NCBI RefSeq assembly: GCF_010868145.1
Contig: NZ_JAAGUY010000015.1
Span: 62,001 to 126,000 of the forward strand
Reading direction: 5' to 3'
Length of the DNA: 64,000 nucleotides
Origin: Nocardia cyriacigeorgica
GTDB lineage: Bacteria > Actinomycetota > Actinomycetes > Mycobacteriales > Mycobacteriaceae
Below the pieces are notes generated by a model. The model did no database searches. It was given only the letters and a program-made list of their open reading frames with translations, and was not told the origin of the DNA. Shown here piece by piece: positions 53,793 to 62,215 of this stretch. Position 1 is the stretch's first letter, and each line of letters opens with the position of its first letter. Both the position numbers and the translations under genes were made by a program.

Positions 53793-54449
53793 TCAGATGA
53801 CCGCGGCGGCGGCTTCGAGTTCGGCGATGCTGCCGGACATGATCGTGCGCACGTGCTCGGTGATGTGCTCGAGCGGCCAGTCCCACCACGCCACCGCCAG
53901 CAGCCGGGCGACGTCACACTCGTCGTAGCGAGTGCGGATGAGACGGGCCGGATTGCCGCCAGCGATGCCGTAATCGGGGACGTCGGAGGTGACCACGGCG
54001 CCGGCGCCGATGATGGCGCCGTGGCCGATCCGCACGCCTGGCAGCACGGTGGCACCGTTGCCGATCCAGACGTCGTTGCCGACCACGGTGTCACCGCGAT
54101 TCGGCAGGTCGGTGAGCAGGTCGATGTGGTCGGACCAGGCGCCGCCCATGGTGGGGAACGGGAAGGTGGAGGGCCCGTCCATGCGATGGTTGGCTCCGTT
54201 CATGATGAACCGCACCCCGGTGGCGAGCGCACAGAACTTCCCGATGATCAACTTCTCCGGGCCGTAGTGATAGAGCACGTTGCGGCTTTCGAACACGGTC
54301 GGATCATCCGGGTCGTCGTAGTAGGTGAACTCCCCGACTTCGATGAGCGGTGAGGTGAGCAATGGTTTCAGCAGCACCACCCGCGGCTGTCCGGGCATGG
54401 GGTGGAGCACGGTGGGCTCCGTGGGGAGGCGAAAGGGACCGTTGGGCAC
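53793..54449 (-). CDS. Vat/CatB-type xenobiotic O-acetyltransferase
   Basis: A 218-residue hexapeptide-repeat (left-handed beta-helix) acetyltransferase. The catalytic histidine lies in FIMNGANHRMDG, almost identical to Vat streptogramin-A acetyltransferases. Hexapeptide turns follow (VVGNDVWIGNGATVLPGVRI, GAIIGAGAVVTSDVPDYGI, AGGNPARLI), and the C-terminal WWDWP is also Vat-like. Likely reaction: acetyl-CoA-dependent O-acetylation of a hydroxylated antibiotic. GTG start at 54449. It follows the ABC-F gene by 52 bp, a classic ribosome-protection plus inactivation pair. Confidence 0.9.
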   Translation of the reverse strand: MPNGPFRLPTEPTVLHPMPGQPRVVLLKPLLTSPLIEVGEFTYYDDPDDPTVFESRNVLYHYGPEKLIIGKFCALATGVRFIMNGANHRMDGPSTFPFPTMGGAWSDHIDLLTDLPNRGDTVVGNDVWIGNGATVLPGVRIGHGAIIGAGAVVTSDVPDYGIAGGNPARLIRTRYDECDVARLLAVAWWDWPLEHITEHVRTIMSGSIAELEAAAAVI

Positions 54450-54501
54450 GAGGAATATCCTTCGGGCGGTGAGGTTTTCGGGCGGATGAGAGCGGGAGAC
54501 G

Positions 54502-56115
54502 TCAGACGGTGACCGGTACCGGCGCAGACAGGGCGAGCTCGGCGCCCCGCCATCGCTGACGCAGCCGGCGATCGTGGCTCACGATCACCAGCGCACCCCG
54601 GAAGTCGGTCAACGCGGCTTCCAGATCCTCGACCAAGCCCGGCGAGAGGTGATTGGTCGGCTCGTCGAGCAGCAGGACATCGGTCGGCTCGCTGAGCAGT
54701 CGCGCCAGAGCCAGCCGCTGCCGCTGCCCCGTGGACAGGTTCGCCACGGGCGTGGCGAGCTGGGTGCGGTCGAACAAACCGAGCGACATCAGCCGTTCGG
54801 TGTGCTCGGCAGGCTCGCCGGTCCGGCCATGGGCGAAGGCCGCCAGCAGCGTCTGCCCCGGCACGGCGGGCGGGGGCTGCTGGGCGAGGTAGCCGATGCG
54901 TCCGCGGCGGATGACAGTACCGCTGTCGGCGGCGCGTTCGCCGGCGAGCACCCGCAGTAGGGTGCTCTTGCCCGCACCGTTCGGGCCGGTGATCAACAGT
55001 CGATCCCCGGCGGCGAGCGTGACACCGACGCTGCCGAGCCGATCGGCTACCGCGACATCGGTGGCCTCCACGACGGCGCCGCGCGCCGCGCCGGTCCGCA
55101 GCGTCGGCGTGAAACGCAGCGGTTGCGGTGGCGGCGGCACCGGGTCCGCGAGCAGCCGTCGCAGCCGTTCCTCCGCATTGCGGACCCGGCTCGCCAGCGA
55201 CTGCTGTACGCGGCCGGCCGCGCGGTCATAAGCCATTTTGTTGTTGTCGCGCATGGCCCGCCCCGGCGCGACCTGCCGCGCGGTGGTCGCCGCGGTCTCG
55301 CGGAGCCGGGCGATATCGGCCTGCCATTGCACATGGGCCTGCGCCCATCGCTGCCGCGACGCGGCCTTGTCAGTGAGGAACCCTGCGTAGCCGTTGCCGT
55401 GACGCACGACCTGACGGCGATCGGCGTCGACCTCGAGCAGACTCGTCGCCACCCGGTCGAGGAAGACCCGGTCATGGGAGACGGCCACCGTCGTGCCGCG
55501 CCGGGCTCGCAGGTGGTCTTCGAGCCAGGTCAGGGCATCGTCGTCGAGATGATTGGTCGGTTCGTCGAGCAGCAGCACCTCGGGCCCCGCGGCGAGCAGG
55601 GCTGCCAGGCGCAACCGGACCTGTTCGCCACCGGAGAGACCGCCTACCAGACGCCACCGGTCCACCAGACCGAGCCCAAGTCCGTGCAGCGCCTGCTCGA
55701 GCCGCGCGTCGGCGTCATAACCGCCGCGCACTTCGAAAAGCGTGAGCAGTTCGCCATATTCGGCCATACCGGACTCGTCACCGTCCGACATGGCGAGCTC
55801 CAGACTCCGCATACGCCATTCGATCGTGCGCAGCTCGCGCATGGCACGGTCGACGACCTGCTGGACGGTCAGCCGCGGCGGCAGCTGTTCATCTTGGGCC
55901 AGATAGCCGACGCCGCCATCGGACTGGACGACGATCTCACCCGCATCGGGCTGCTCGGCACCGGCGAACAGGCGCAACAGGGTCGATTTACCCGACCCGT
56001 TCTCGCCGATGATCCCGGTGCGTTCACCCGCGCCGAGCGAGCAGGTGATCTCGTCGAGGACGCGCTTGCCGTGGAAGGACTTGGTGACCGCGCGCGCGGT
56101 GATCTGGGTTGGCAT
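54502..56115 (-). CDS. ABC-F-family ribosome-protection ATPase (antibiotic resistance type)
   Basis: A 537-residue protein with two ABC domains and no membrane segment. First Walker A GENGSGKST, signature LSGGEQVRLRLA and LLLDEPTNHLDDDAL; second Walker A GPNGAGKST, signature LSTGQRQRLALARLL and LLLDEPTNHLSPG. The linker between domains is long and basic (TARQVAPGRAMRDNNKMAYD), as in actinomycete self-resistance ABC-F proteins. Such proteins dislodge drugs from the 50S ribosome. ATG at 56115 with GGAG at 7 nt. It is divergent from a TetR and upstream of the Vat-type gene. A small upstream reading frame overlaps its start. Confidence 0.9.
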   Translation of the reverse strand: MPTQITARAVTKSFHGKRVLDEITCSLGAGERTGIIGENGSGKSTLLRLFAGAEQPDAGEIVVQSDGGVGYLAQDEQLPPRLTVQQVVDRAMRELRTIEWRMRSLELAMSDGDESGMAEYGELLTLFEVRGGYDADARLEQALHGLGLGLVDRWRLVGGLSGGEQVRLRLAALLAAGPEVLLLDEPTNHLDDDALTWLEDHLRARRGTTVAVSHDRVFLDRVATSLLEVDADRRQVVRHGNGYAGFLTDKAASRQRWAQAHVQWQADIARLRETAATTARQVAPGRAMRDNNKMAYDRAAGRVQQSLASRVRNAEERLRRLLADPVPPPPQPLRFTPTLRTGAARGAVVEATDVAVADRLGSVGVTLAAGDRLLITGPNGAGKSTLLRVLAGERAADSGTVIRRGRIGYLAQQPPPAVPGQTLLAAFAHGRTGEPAEHTERLMSLGLFDRTQLATPVANLSTGQRQRLALARLLSEPTDVLLLDEPTNHLSPGLVEDLEAALTDFRGALVIVSHDRRLRQRWRGAELALSAPVPVTV

Positions 56116-56190
56116 ACACACACTCCGAAGCATTCGAGGACGACGCGGCCATCGGTGACCGCAGGGTCGGGTGAACACTTCGAATGAGCA

Positions 56191-56202
56191 TCGGCAAACC
56201 TC
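56191..56202 (-). promoter_or_regulatory. Start of an overlapping upstream ORF in the ABC-F leader
   Basis: An ATG at 56191 follows GAGG (56199-56202) at 7 nt. It opens MLIRSVHPTLRSP..., which runs in a different frame across the ABC-F ribosome site and start. Leader peptides controlling ABC-F genes are well known; whether this one is translated is untested. Confidence 0.4.
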
Positions 56203-56203
56203 A

Positions 56204-56227
56204 CTAGTGCGACAACTGTCGTAATAG
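56204..56227. promoter_or_regulatory. TetR operator candidate between ABC-F and TetR genes
   Basis: CGACA-AC-TGTCG core with outer CTA ... TAG arms; 9 of 11 arm positions are complementary over 24 bp. It is positioned between divergent starts at 56115 and 56272. Confidence 0.6.
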
Positions 56228-56271
56228 AATGGCAGGGCAAACTCGTTCCGTCAAGCATCGGATGATCGACG

Positions 56272-56904
56272 ATGAATTCCGCACTGGATAACAACCGGCA
56301 ACCCGCACCACCCCGCACACGACCGGGCGGCCGCACCGCCCGCATCCGCACCCAGGTGCTCGACGCGGTCCACGCGGAGCTGACCGAACACGGCTACGAC
56401 GCACTCACCATCGACACCATCGCGGCCCGCGCGGGGGTGCACCGCGCGACGGTGTATCGGCGGTGGCGCGATGTCGGCGGGCTGATCGCCGACGTGTTCG
56501 CCGCGGCCGGCGATATCGACTGGCAGCCACGCGACACCGGTTCGCTGCGTGGCGATCTGGCGGCGCTCAACGAGGAGATTCAGAATTCGCTGACCGAACA
56601 GCCCTCGATCGCCGCGGCGTTGATCGCGGTGTCGTTTCGGTCAGCGGAGGCGGCGAGCGCATTGCAGCGGTTATGGGAGAACCGGTATGCGCAGTGCGAG
56701 ATCGTCATCGAGCGGGCGATGCGGCGAGGTGAGATCCCGGCGGAAACCGACGCGCGGGAGGTGCTGATCGCGGCGACCGCACCGATCTATCACCATCTGG
56801 TGCTGTTGCGGACACCAGCCGACCCGGATCTTCCCGAACGGGTGGCCGACAGCGCGGCGCGGGCCGCGGCGGCAGGTGCGTTCACACGGCAGCACACCAT
56901 CTGA
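56272..56904 (+). CDS. TetR-family regulator of the resistance cassette
   Basis: A 210-residue TetR protein: LTIDTIAARAGVHRATVYRR is the helix-turn-helix; the C-terminal domain (TEQPSIAAALIAVSFRSAEA, ERAMRRGEIP) is of the TetR_C_16/33-like helical type. ATG at 56272. Being divergent from the ABC-F and Vat-type genes with a palindrome between, it probably represses them until the antibiotic binds. The stretch 56905-57158 that follows has no convincing gene; a 66-codon minus-strand frame ending at 56938 is unproven. Confidence 0.88.
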   Translation: MNSALDNNRQPAPPRTRPGGRTARIRTQVLDAVHAELTEHGYDALTIDTIAARAGVHRATVYRRWRDVGGLIADVFAAAGDIDWQPRDTGSLRGDLAALNEEIQNSLTEQPSIAAALIAVSFRSAEAASALQRLWENRYAQCEIVIERAMRRGEIPAETDAREVLIAATAPIYHHLVLLRTPADPDLPERVADSAARAAAAGAFTRQHTI

Positions 56905-57158
56905 CCGCTCGACGAACACGTCATCATCAGCTACCTCTCACCGGATCGGGCCGCCGGTGACAGGTTCGATCAGGGATTTCGGCAGCGACCACCGCATGAT
57001 CGCGAGACTGGTGTCGGCGAATCGCTTGCCGATCTCGGCAGCCCGATCGTCGGAATCGAGGCGGTGGCCGATCTGCTGCCCGCCGGGCGGATGGAGCGGG
57101 AAGTCGCTCTGCGCCGCTGATCGTTCGGGAGGGAACACCAGGCACTACCGTTGGGCAC

Positions 57159-59897
57159 ATGCTGCACGGGCGGGACGCCGAACAGGCCGAGATAGACCGG
57201 CTTCTTGATGCGGCGCGCGCGGGGCGCAGTGGGGCGCTGGTACTGCGCGGCGAGCCGGGCATCGGGAAGACGGCGCTGCTGGATTATGCCGCAGCACAAG
57301 GCATTCCCGCTGCTCGTAGCGCGGGCATCGAGTCCGAGGCCGAACTGCCGTTCGCGGGCCTGCATCTGCTGGTCCGGCCCGGTATGGCGCTGGCGGACCG
57401 ACTGCCCGAGCAGCAGCGCGATGCTCTGCGCGGCGCATTCGGGCTGGCGCCGCGCGATCCGGGCGACCGCATGCTGATCGGCCTGGCCGTGCTGACGCTG
57501 CTGGCCGAGGAATCCGCCGACGGACCGCTGCTGTGCCTGGTCGACGATGCGCACTGGCTCGACCGAGCCACCGCCGAAGCGCTGCTGTTCGCCGCGCGCA
57601 GACTCGACGCCGAGGGCGTGGTGATGCTGTTCGCCACCCGCGCGGGCGATTCCGACTTCCCGGCACCCGGGCTCCCGGAACTCCGCGTGACCGGCATCCC
57701 GCAGGACGCGGCCGCCGCCCTCGTCGACAGCCGGGCCCCCGACCTCGCACCGGTCCTGCGATATCGGCTACTCACCGAGGCGATGGGCAATCCGCTGGCA
57801 CTGCTGGAGCTACCCGCGCTGCTTGCGGCCGAAGCACCCGATGCGGGCCCGAACCCACTGCCACTCACCGACCGGCTGCGGGTGGCGTTCCGAGGCCAAG
57901 TCAGTGGACTGCCGGAACCCACGATGACGGTGCTGCTCGTCGCCGCCGCAGCGCACACCGCCGACCTGACGACAGTGCTGCGCGCAGCCGAAATACTCGG
58001 CGCCCAGCTGAGCGATCTACGACCCGCCGAAGATGCCGGGCTGGTGTACAGCGACGGTCGCGCCCTCACATTCCGTCATCCGATGCTGCGCTCGGCGGTC
58101 TATCAGGGCGCGAGCCTGACTCGAAGGCTCGCGGCCCATCGCGCGCTGGCGGAGGCCGCGACCGCTGAAGAGGACGCCGACCTGCGCGCCTGGCATCTGG
58201 CCGCCGCGACGACCGGACCCGACGAGGCGACCGCTGCCGCGCTGGAGGACACCGCCGAGCGTGCCCGCGTGCGCAGCGGTTACCACGGGGCTGTCGCGGC
58301 GTACGAGCGCGCGGCGGGACTGAGCACAGAGTCCGGTGGCCGGGCTCGGCGGCTGGTGCTGGCCGCCGAAACCGCCGTGGAGGCAGGACAATTCGACCGC
58401 GCTCGCGCGTTGGCCGAACGAGCGGGAGAAGCCGATGCGGGCGCGCTGTCGGCGCGGCTCGACCATGTGCGCGGCACGGCCGAATTCGGCGCCGGCCGCC
58501 CACGCACCGCACATGAACTGCTGCTGAGCGCCGCGGAGGCCGGCACCGACCCGTCGCGGACGGCACGCATCCTGACCCAGGCCGTCCACGCCGCCTGGTA
58601 CCTCGGAGCCGATGAGCTCGCCGAGGTCGCCGATCGGGCTCGTGCGCTCAGGCTGCCCCCGACAGATCCGATGGCACCGATCGTCGATTACCTTTTCGCC
58701 GCCACGCTCGATCTCCACCCCCAATTCGCGTCCGACAGCACTGTGCCTCGAGCAGAGGCACACCCGGCATCCCCGCGTATCGACCTGCGCACCGCGGCCA
58801 CCGCTGCGCGACGCAACGGTGCCGACAGTCCGCGCGATCTGGTGCAGATGTGTGGCGCGGGGTTGGTCGTCGGCGCGGATGAGCAGGTGGGGGAGCTGGC
58901 AAGGGAACTGCTGGCGCAGTGCCGCGATCAGGGCCGGATCGCGCTGCTGCCACCCCTCTTGTTCTTCCGGGCGGAAGCCGAACTGTTCCTCGGCAGGCCA
59001 CGGGAATCGCGGGTCGCGGCCGCCGAAGGGTTGCGGATCGCCGAGGACATCGGCAACGGGCACTGGATCAGCCAGTTGTGCGGATTCCTCGCGTATCTCG
59101 GCGCGCTCGAAGGTGCCGAACGCGAGTGCGCCGAGTTCGTCGGCAAGGCGCTGGCCGATGACCTCGGCGGTCCGGATGCAGCAGGCGCGACGTGGACCCA
59201 CGCAGCGCTCGGCCTGCTCGATCTGGGGCTCGGCAAAGTCGACGGGGCGTTGTCGCGGCTGACCGCGCTCACTGTCGAACCGGCGCGTCATCAGGTCATC
59301 GGGTTGCGCGTGCTGCCGGATCTGGTCGAGGCGGCGGTGCGCGCCGATGCCCCGCAGCAGGCTGCCGAAGCCCGCGACCGGCTGACGACGTGGGCACGGG
59401 CCAGCGGCGCCGACTGGATTACCGCACTCGACCACCGCGCCCACGCACTCACCACACAGGACGAGACCGCCGAACAACATTTCCGCGATGCACTCCCCCT
59501 TGGCGGTCGCCCCTTCGATACAGCGCGCACCCAGCTGCTGTTCGGTGAATGGTTGCGCCGCGACAAACGCAAGACCGAGGCGCGCACCCAGCTCGAGGCC
59601 GCCGCCGAAACCTTCGATCGGCTCGGATTCACACCGTGGGCGCAGCGGGCCAACGGGGAGCTCGCGGCGCTGGGTGTCGGGTCGGCATCCCGCCCGGTGC
59701 GGGGTCCTGCCGCCAGTTTGACGCCGCAAGAGCTGCAGATCGTGCGATTGGCAGCCCAGGGCTTGTCGAATCGCGATATCGCCGCCCAGCTGGTGCTCAG
59801 TCCGCGCACGGTCGGGCATCACCTGTACAAGGCGTATCCGAAGCTCGGGGTGGTATCGCGCGGCGAACTAGTGGATCTGTCACTGGGGCCGGACTGA
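57159..59897 (+). CDS. LAL-type large LuxR-family regulator (AAA-type ATPase plus LuxR helix-turn-helix)
   Basis: A 912-residue regulator. The N-terminal ATPase has Walker A RGEPGIGKTALLD near 32-42 and Walker B LLCLVDDAHWLD near 120-131. A long helical TPR/MalT-like middle follows. The last 65 residues are a LuxR helix-turn-helix: LTPQELQIVRLAAQGLSNRD, IAAQLVLSPRTVGHHLYKAY, PKLGVVSRGELV. LAL proteins usually activate pathways such as maltose use or antibiotic clusters; no biosynthetic cluster adjoins. ATG at 57159. Target unknown. Confidence 0.92.
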   Translation: MLHGRDAEQAEIDRLLDAARAGRSGALVLRGEPGIGKTALLDYAAAQGIPAARSAGIESEAELPFAGLHLLVRPGMALADRLPEQQRDALRGAFGLAPRDPGDRMLIGLAVLTLLAEESADGPLLCLVDDAHWLDRATAEALLFAARRLDAEGVVMLFATRAGDSDFPAPGLPELRVTGIPQDAAAALVDSRAPDLAPVLRYRLLTEAMGNPLALLELPALLAAEAPDAGPNPLPLTDRLRVAFRGQVSGLPEPTMTVLLVAAAAHTADLTTVLRAAEILGAQLSDLRPAEDAGLVYSDGRALTFRHPMLRSAVYQGASLTRRLAAHRALAEAATAEEDADLRAWHLAAATTGPDEATAAALEDTAERARVRSGYHGAVAAYERAAGLSTESGGRARRLVLAAETAVEAGQFDRARALAERAGEADAGALSARLDHVRGTAEFGAGRPRTAHELLLSAAEAGTDPSRTARILTQAVHAAWYLGADELAEVADRARALRLPPTDPMAPIVDYLFAATLDLHPQFASDSTVPRAEAHPASPRIDLRTAATAARRNGADSPRDLVQMCGAGLVVGADEQVGELARELLAQCRDQGRIALLPPLLFFRAEAELFLGRPRESRVAAAEGLRIAEDIGNGHWISQLCGFLAYLGALEGAERECAEFVGKALADDLGGPDAAGATWTHAALGLLDLGLGKVDGALSRLTALTVEPARHQVIGLRVLPDLVEAAVRADAPQQAAEARDRLTTWARASGADWITALDHRAHALTTQDETAEQHFRDALPLGGRPFDTARTQLLFGEWLRRDKRKTEARTQLEAAAETFDRLGFTPWAQRANGELAALGVGSASRPVRGPAASLTPQELQIVRLAAQGLSNRDIAAQLVLSPRTVGHHLYKAYPKLGVVSRGELVDLSLGPD

Positions 59898-60006
59898 GTG
59901 AACGGCTCGACCACCGCCCGGTTTCTTCGGCGTCAACCGCGCGACGCGGGTGACTCGATCGCGCCGCCATGGAGGCCACGCGGCGTCGGGCCTGGCAAGC
60001 CGGCGG

Positions 60007-60243
60007 TCAGGAACGCGCGCGAACCAGCCCGACGATCCACACCAGGCTGGTGACAGCCGCTGCAGCGAGCACGGCGACCTGCCCGGAACCGACGATCAGC
60101 GCCAATGCCAGACCAGCAAGCACACCCGCGACCAGCGCTTCCAGCTTGTACACCGGCCAGGCGCTACCCGCGATATCGATCGTCGCAGGGCGAGCCGGCA
60201 GTGCGCGGCTCGTAGCGCGAAGTTCGGGGTGGTACGCGGTCAT
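60007..60243 (-). CDS. Small two-helix membrane protein
   Basis: 78 residues from ATG 60243, with TGAGGAC as ribosome site. A hydrophilic N-terminus ([20 protein letters not shown]) is followed by two adjacent membrane helices ([18 protein letters not shown] and [19 protein letters not shown]) and a basic end. No family recognised. It is convergent with the LAL gene and divergent from the deazaflavin oxidoreductase. Confidence 0.65.
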   Translation of the reverse strand: MTAYHPELRATSRALPARPATIDIAGSAWPVYKLEALVAGVLAGLALALIVGSGQVAVLAAAAVTSLVWIVGLVRARS

Positions 60244-60373
60244 GTCCTCAGGGTATACGGACAGCAAAGTTAGGGCCAGCGAACTTTTTGTCGCGGGCGC
60301 CACATACATCGGTCAGCGGCCGGAATCGCGGCCCACGGGAACAAGGACGCGGCCCCTCGCTGTTGCCGCAGAT

Positions 60374-60808
60374 ATGCCACTTACAGGGGAATACGCACCG
60401 AGCACATCTGATTGGGCCCGCAAGCAGGCGGAGACCTACGAGAACTCCGGCGGCGAAAAGGGCACCACGATGAACGGCGTGCCCGTCGTCCTGCTCACCA
60501 CCCGCGGGGCGAAGACCGGCAAATTGCGCAAAACGCCGCTGATGCGGGTCGAGCACGACGGCGAGTACGCCGTGGTCGCCTCGCTGGGCGGGGCGCCCAA
60601 GCATCCGGTCTGGTATTTCAACATCAAGGCCGAACCGCATGTCGAACTCCGCGACGGCACTGTCACCAAGGACTACACCGCGCGCGAGGTCGTCGGTGCG
60701 GAGAAGGCGCTGTGGTGGGAGCGTGCGGTCGCGGTATGGCCGGACTACGCCAACTATCAGACCAAGACCACGCGCCAGATCCCGGTCTTCGTCCTCACCC
60801 CGCACTGA
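60374..60808 (+). CDS. Deazaflavin (F420)-dependent nitroreductase-family protein
   Basis: A 144-residue Ddn-like split-barrel protein: [40 protein letters not shown] and [19 protein letters not shown] are the diagnostic family blocks, followed by [19 protein letters not shown]. Members bind F420 and reduce quinones or nitro compounds, often at the membrane. ATG at 60374 has no clear ribosome site. It precedes ilvA by 54 bp on the same strand. Confidence 0.92.
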   Translation: MPLTGEYAPSTSDWARKQAETYENSGGEKGTTMNGVPVVLLTTRGAKTGKLRKTPLMRVEHDGEYAVVASLGGAPKHPVWYFNIKAEPHVELRDGTVTKDYTAREVVGAEKALWWERAVAVWPDYANYQTKTTRQIPVFVLTPH

Positions 60809-60862
60809 CCTCCACTACCACCCGCCGCAGCGGCGCCGCGCGGCGGGTGGCACCATATTCGG

Positions 60863-62215
60863 GTGTCGGATCCGCTTCGTGTTCTCGCTGAACTGTCCAC
60901 CCGTCCGCCGTTGAACGCGGACGAGATCGACGCGGCCGCGAAGCGAATTTCCGACATTATCGAGCCGACCCCGTTGCAGCTGTGCCCGCGCCTGTCCCAG
61001 CTGACCGGCGCGCAGGTCTACCTCAAGCGCGAAGACCTCACGGTCGTCCGCTCCTACAAGCTGCGCGGCGCCTACAACCTGGTCGTTCAGCTCAGCGAAC
61101 ACGAACGCGCCGCGGGCGTCGTCACCGCCAGTGCGGGCAACCACGCCCAGGGCGTCGCGTTCGCGTGCCGCGCGATGGGCATCAAGGGCCGTGTCTACGT
61201 CCCCACCACCACACCGAAGCAGAAACGCGATCGTATCCGCATCCACGGCGGTGAATTCGTCGAGCTGATCGCGGTCGGCGAAACCTACGACGCGGCCGCC
61301 GCGGCCGCCGCCGACGATGTGGCGCGCACCGGCGCGACCATGGTGCCGCCGTTCGATGACACGCGCACCGCGGCCGGGCAGGGCACCATCGCCGCGGAGA
61401 TCCTCGACCAGCTCGGCAGTACCCCCGATCTGGTGGTCGTGCCGGTCGGTGGCGGCGGCTGCCTGGCCGGTATCGGCACCTACCTGCGGGAACGTTCACC
61501 ACGCACCGCCATCCTCGGCGTCGAACCCGCGGGGGCCGCCTCGATGACGGCGGCGCTGGTCGCGGGCGGCCCGGTGACGCTGCCGGAGATCGACCCGTTC
61601 GTCGACGGCGCCGCGGTGCGCCGGATCGGCGATGTGCCGTATGCGGCGGTCGCCGGATTCGGTGGCCGGGTGGTCACACACGGATCGCTGCCGTTACTGG
61701 TGGCGACCGAATCCCCGTCCGGTGCGGGGTCGTTCCGGATGCTGCAGGTCGACGAGGGCGCCATCTGCACAACGATGCTCGAGCTGTATCAGAACGAGGG
61801 CATCATCGCCGAACCCGCCGGTGCACTCGCGGTGACGGCGCTGGCCGGTATCGAGATCGAACCGGGTTCCACGGTGGTGTGCCTGGTGTCGGGCGGCAAC
61901 AACGATGTCTCCCGCTACGGCGAGGTCATCGAACGCTCCCTCGTGCATCAGGGCCTCAAGCACTACTTCCTGGTGGACTTCCCGCAGGAACCGGGTGCGC
62001 TGCGCCGCTTCCTCGACGAGGTCCTCGGTCCCGACGACGACATCACCCTGTTCGAATACGTCAAGCGCAACAACCGGGAGACCGGTGCGGCGTTGGTCGG
62101 TATCGAACTCGGCGCTCCGGAAGAGCTCGAGCCGCTGATGGCGCGCATCGACGCCTCGCCCATCCAGTGTGAGCGCCTCGAACCGGATTCACCGGCCTAC
62201 CGCTATCTGACCTGA
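60863..62215 (+). CDS. ilvA: Threonine ammonia-lyase (biosynthetic-type)
   Basis: A 450-residue PLP enzyme that deaminates threonine to 2-oxobutanoate, the first step to isoleucine. The PLP lysine is K66 in SYKLRGAYN; VTASAGNHAQGVAFA and VPVGGGGCLAG (phosphate-binding glycine loop) follow. A C-terminal ACT-like regulatory domain (HYFLVDFPQEPGALRRF ... TGAALVGIEL) indicates isoleucine feedback control; the length fits the single-ACT actinobacterial form. GTG at 60863. Its 3' end overlaps treZ by 13 bp tail to tail. Confidence 0.94.
   Translation: MSDPLRVLAELSTRPPLNADEIDAAAKRISDIIEPTPLQLCPRLSQLTGAQVYLKREDLTVVRSYKLRGAYNLVVQLSEHERAAGVVTASAGNHAQGVAFACRAMGIKGRVYVPTTTPKQKRDRIRIHGGEFVELIAVGETYDAAAAAAADDVARTGATMVPPFDDTRTAAGQGTIAAEILDQLGSTPDLVVVPVGGGGCLAGIGTYLRERSPRTAILGVEPAGAASMTAALVAGGPVTLPEIDPFVDGAAVRRIGDVPYAAVAGFGGRVVTHGSLPLLVATESPSGAGSFRMLQVDEGAICTTMLELYQNEGIIAEPAGALAVTALAGIEIEPGSTVVCLVSGGNNDVSRYGEVIERSLVHQGLKHYFLVDFPQEPGALRRFLDEVLGPDDDITLFEYVKRNNRETGAALVGIELGAPEELEPLMARIDASPIQCERLEPDSPAYRYLT

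Noticed and set aside
56938-57138. 66-codon minus-strand frame ending LPKSLIEPVTGGPIR
   Set aside because: It reads somewhat like a protein C-terminus but has no ribosome site, no partner and no recognisable family.
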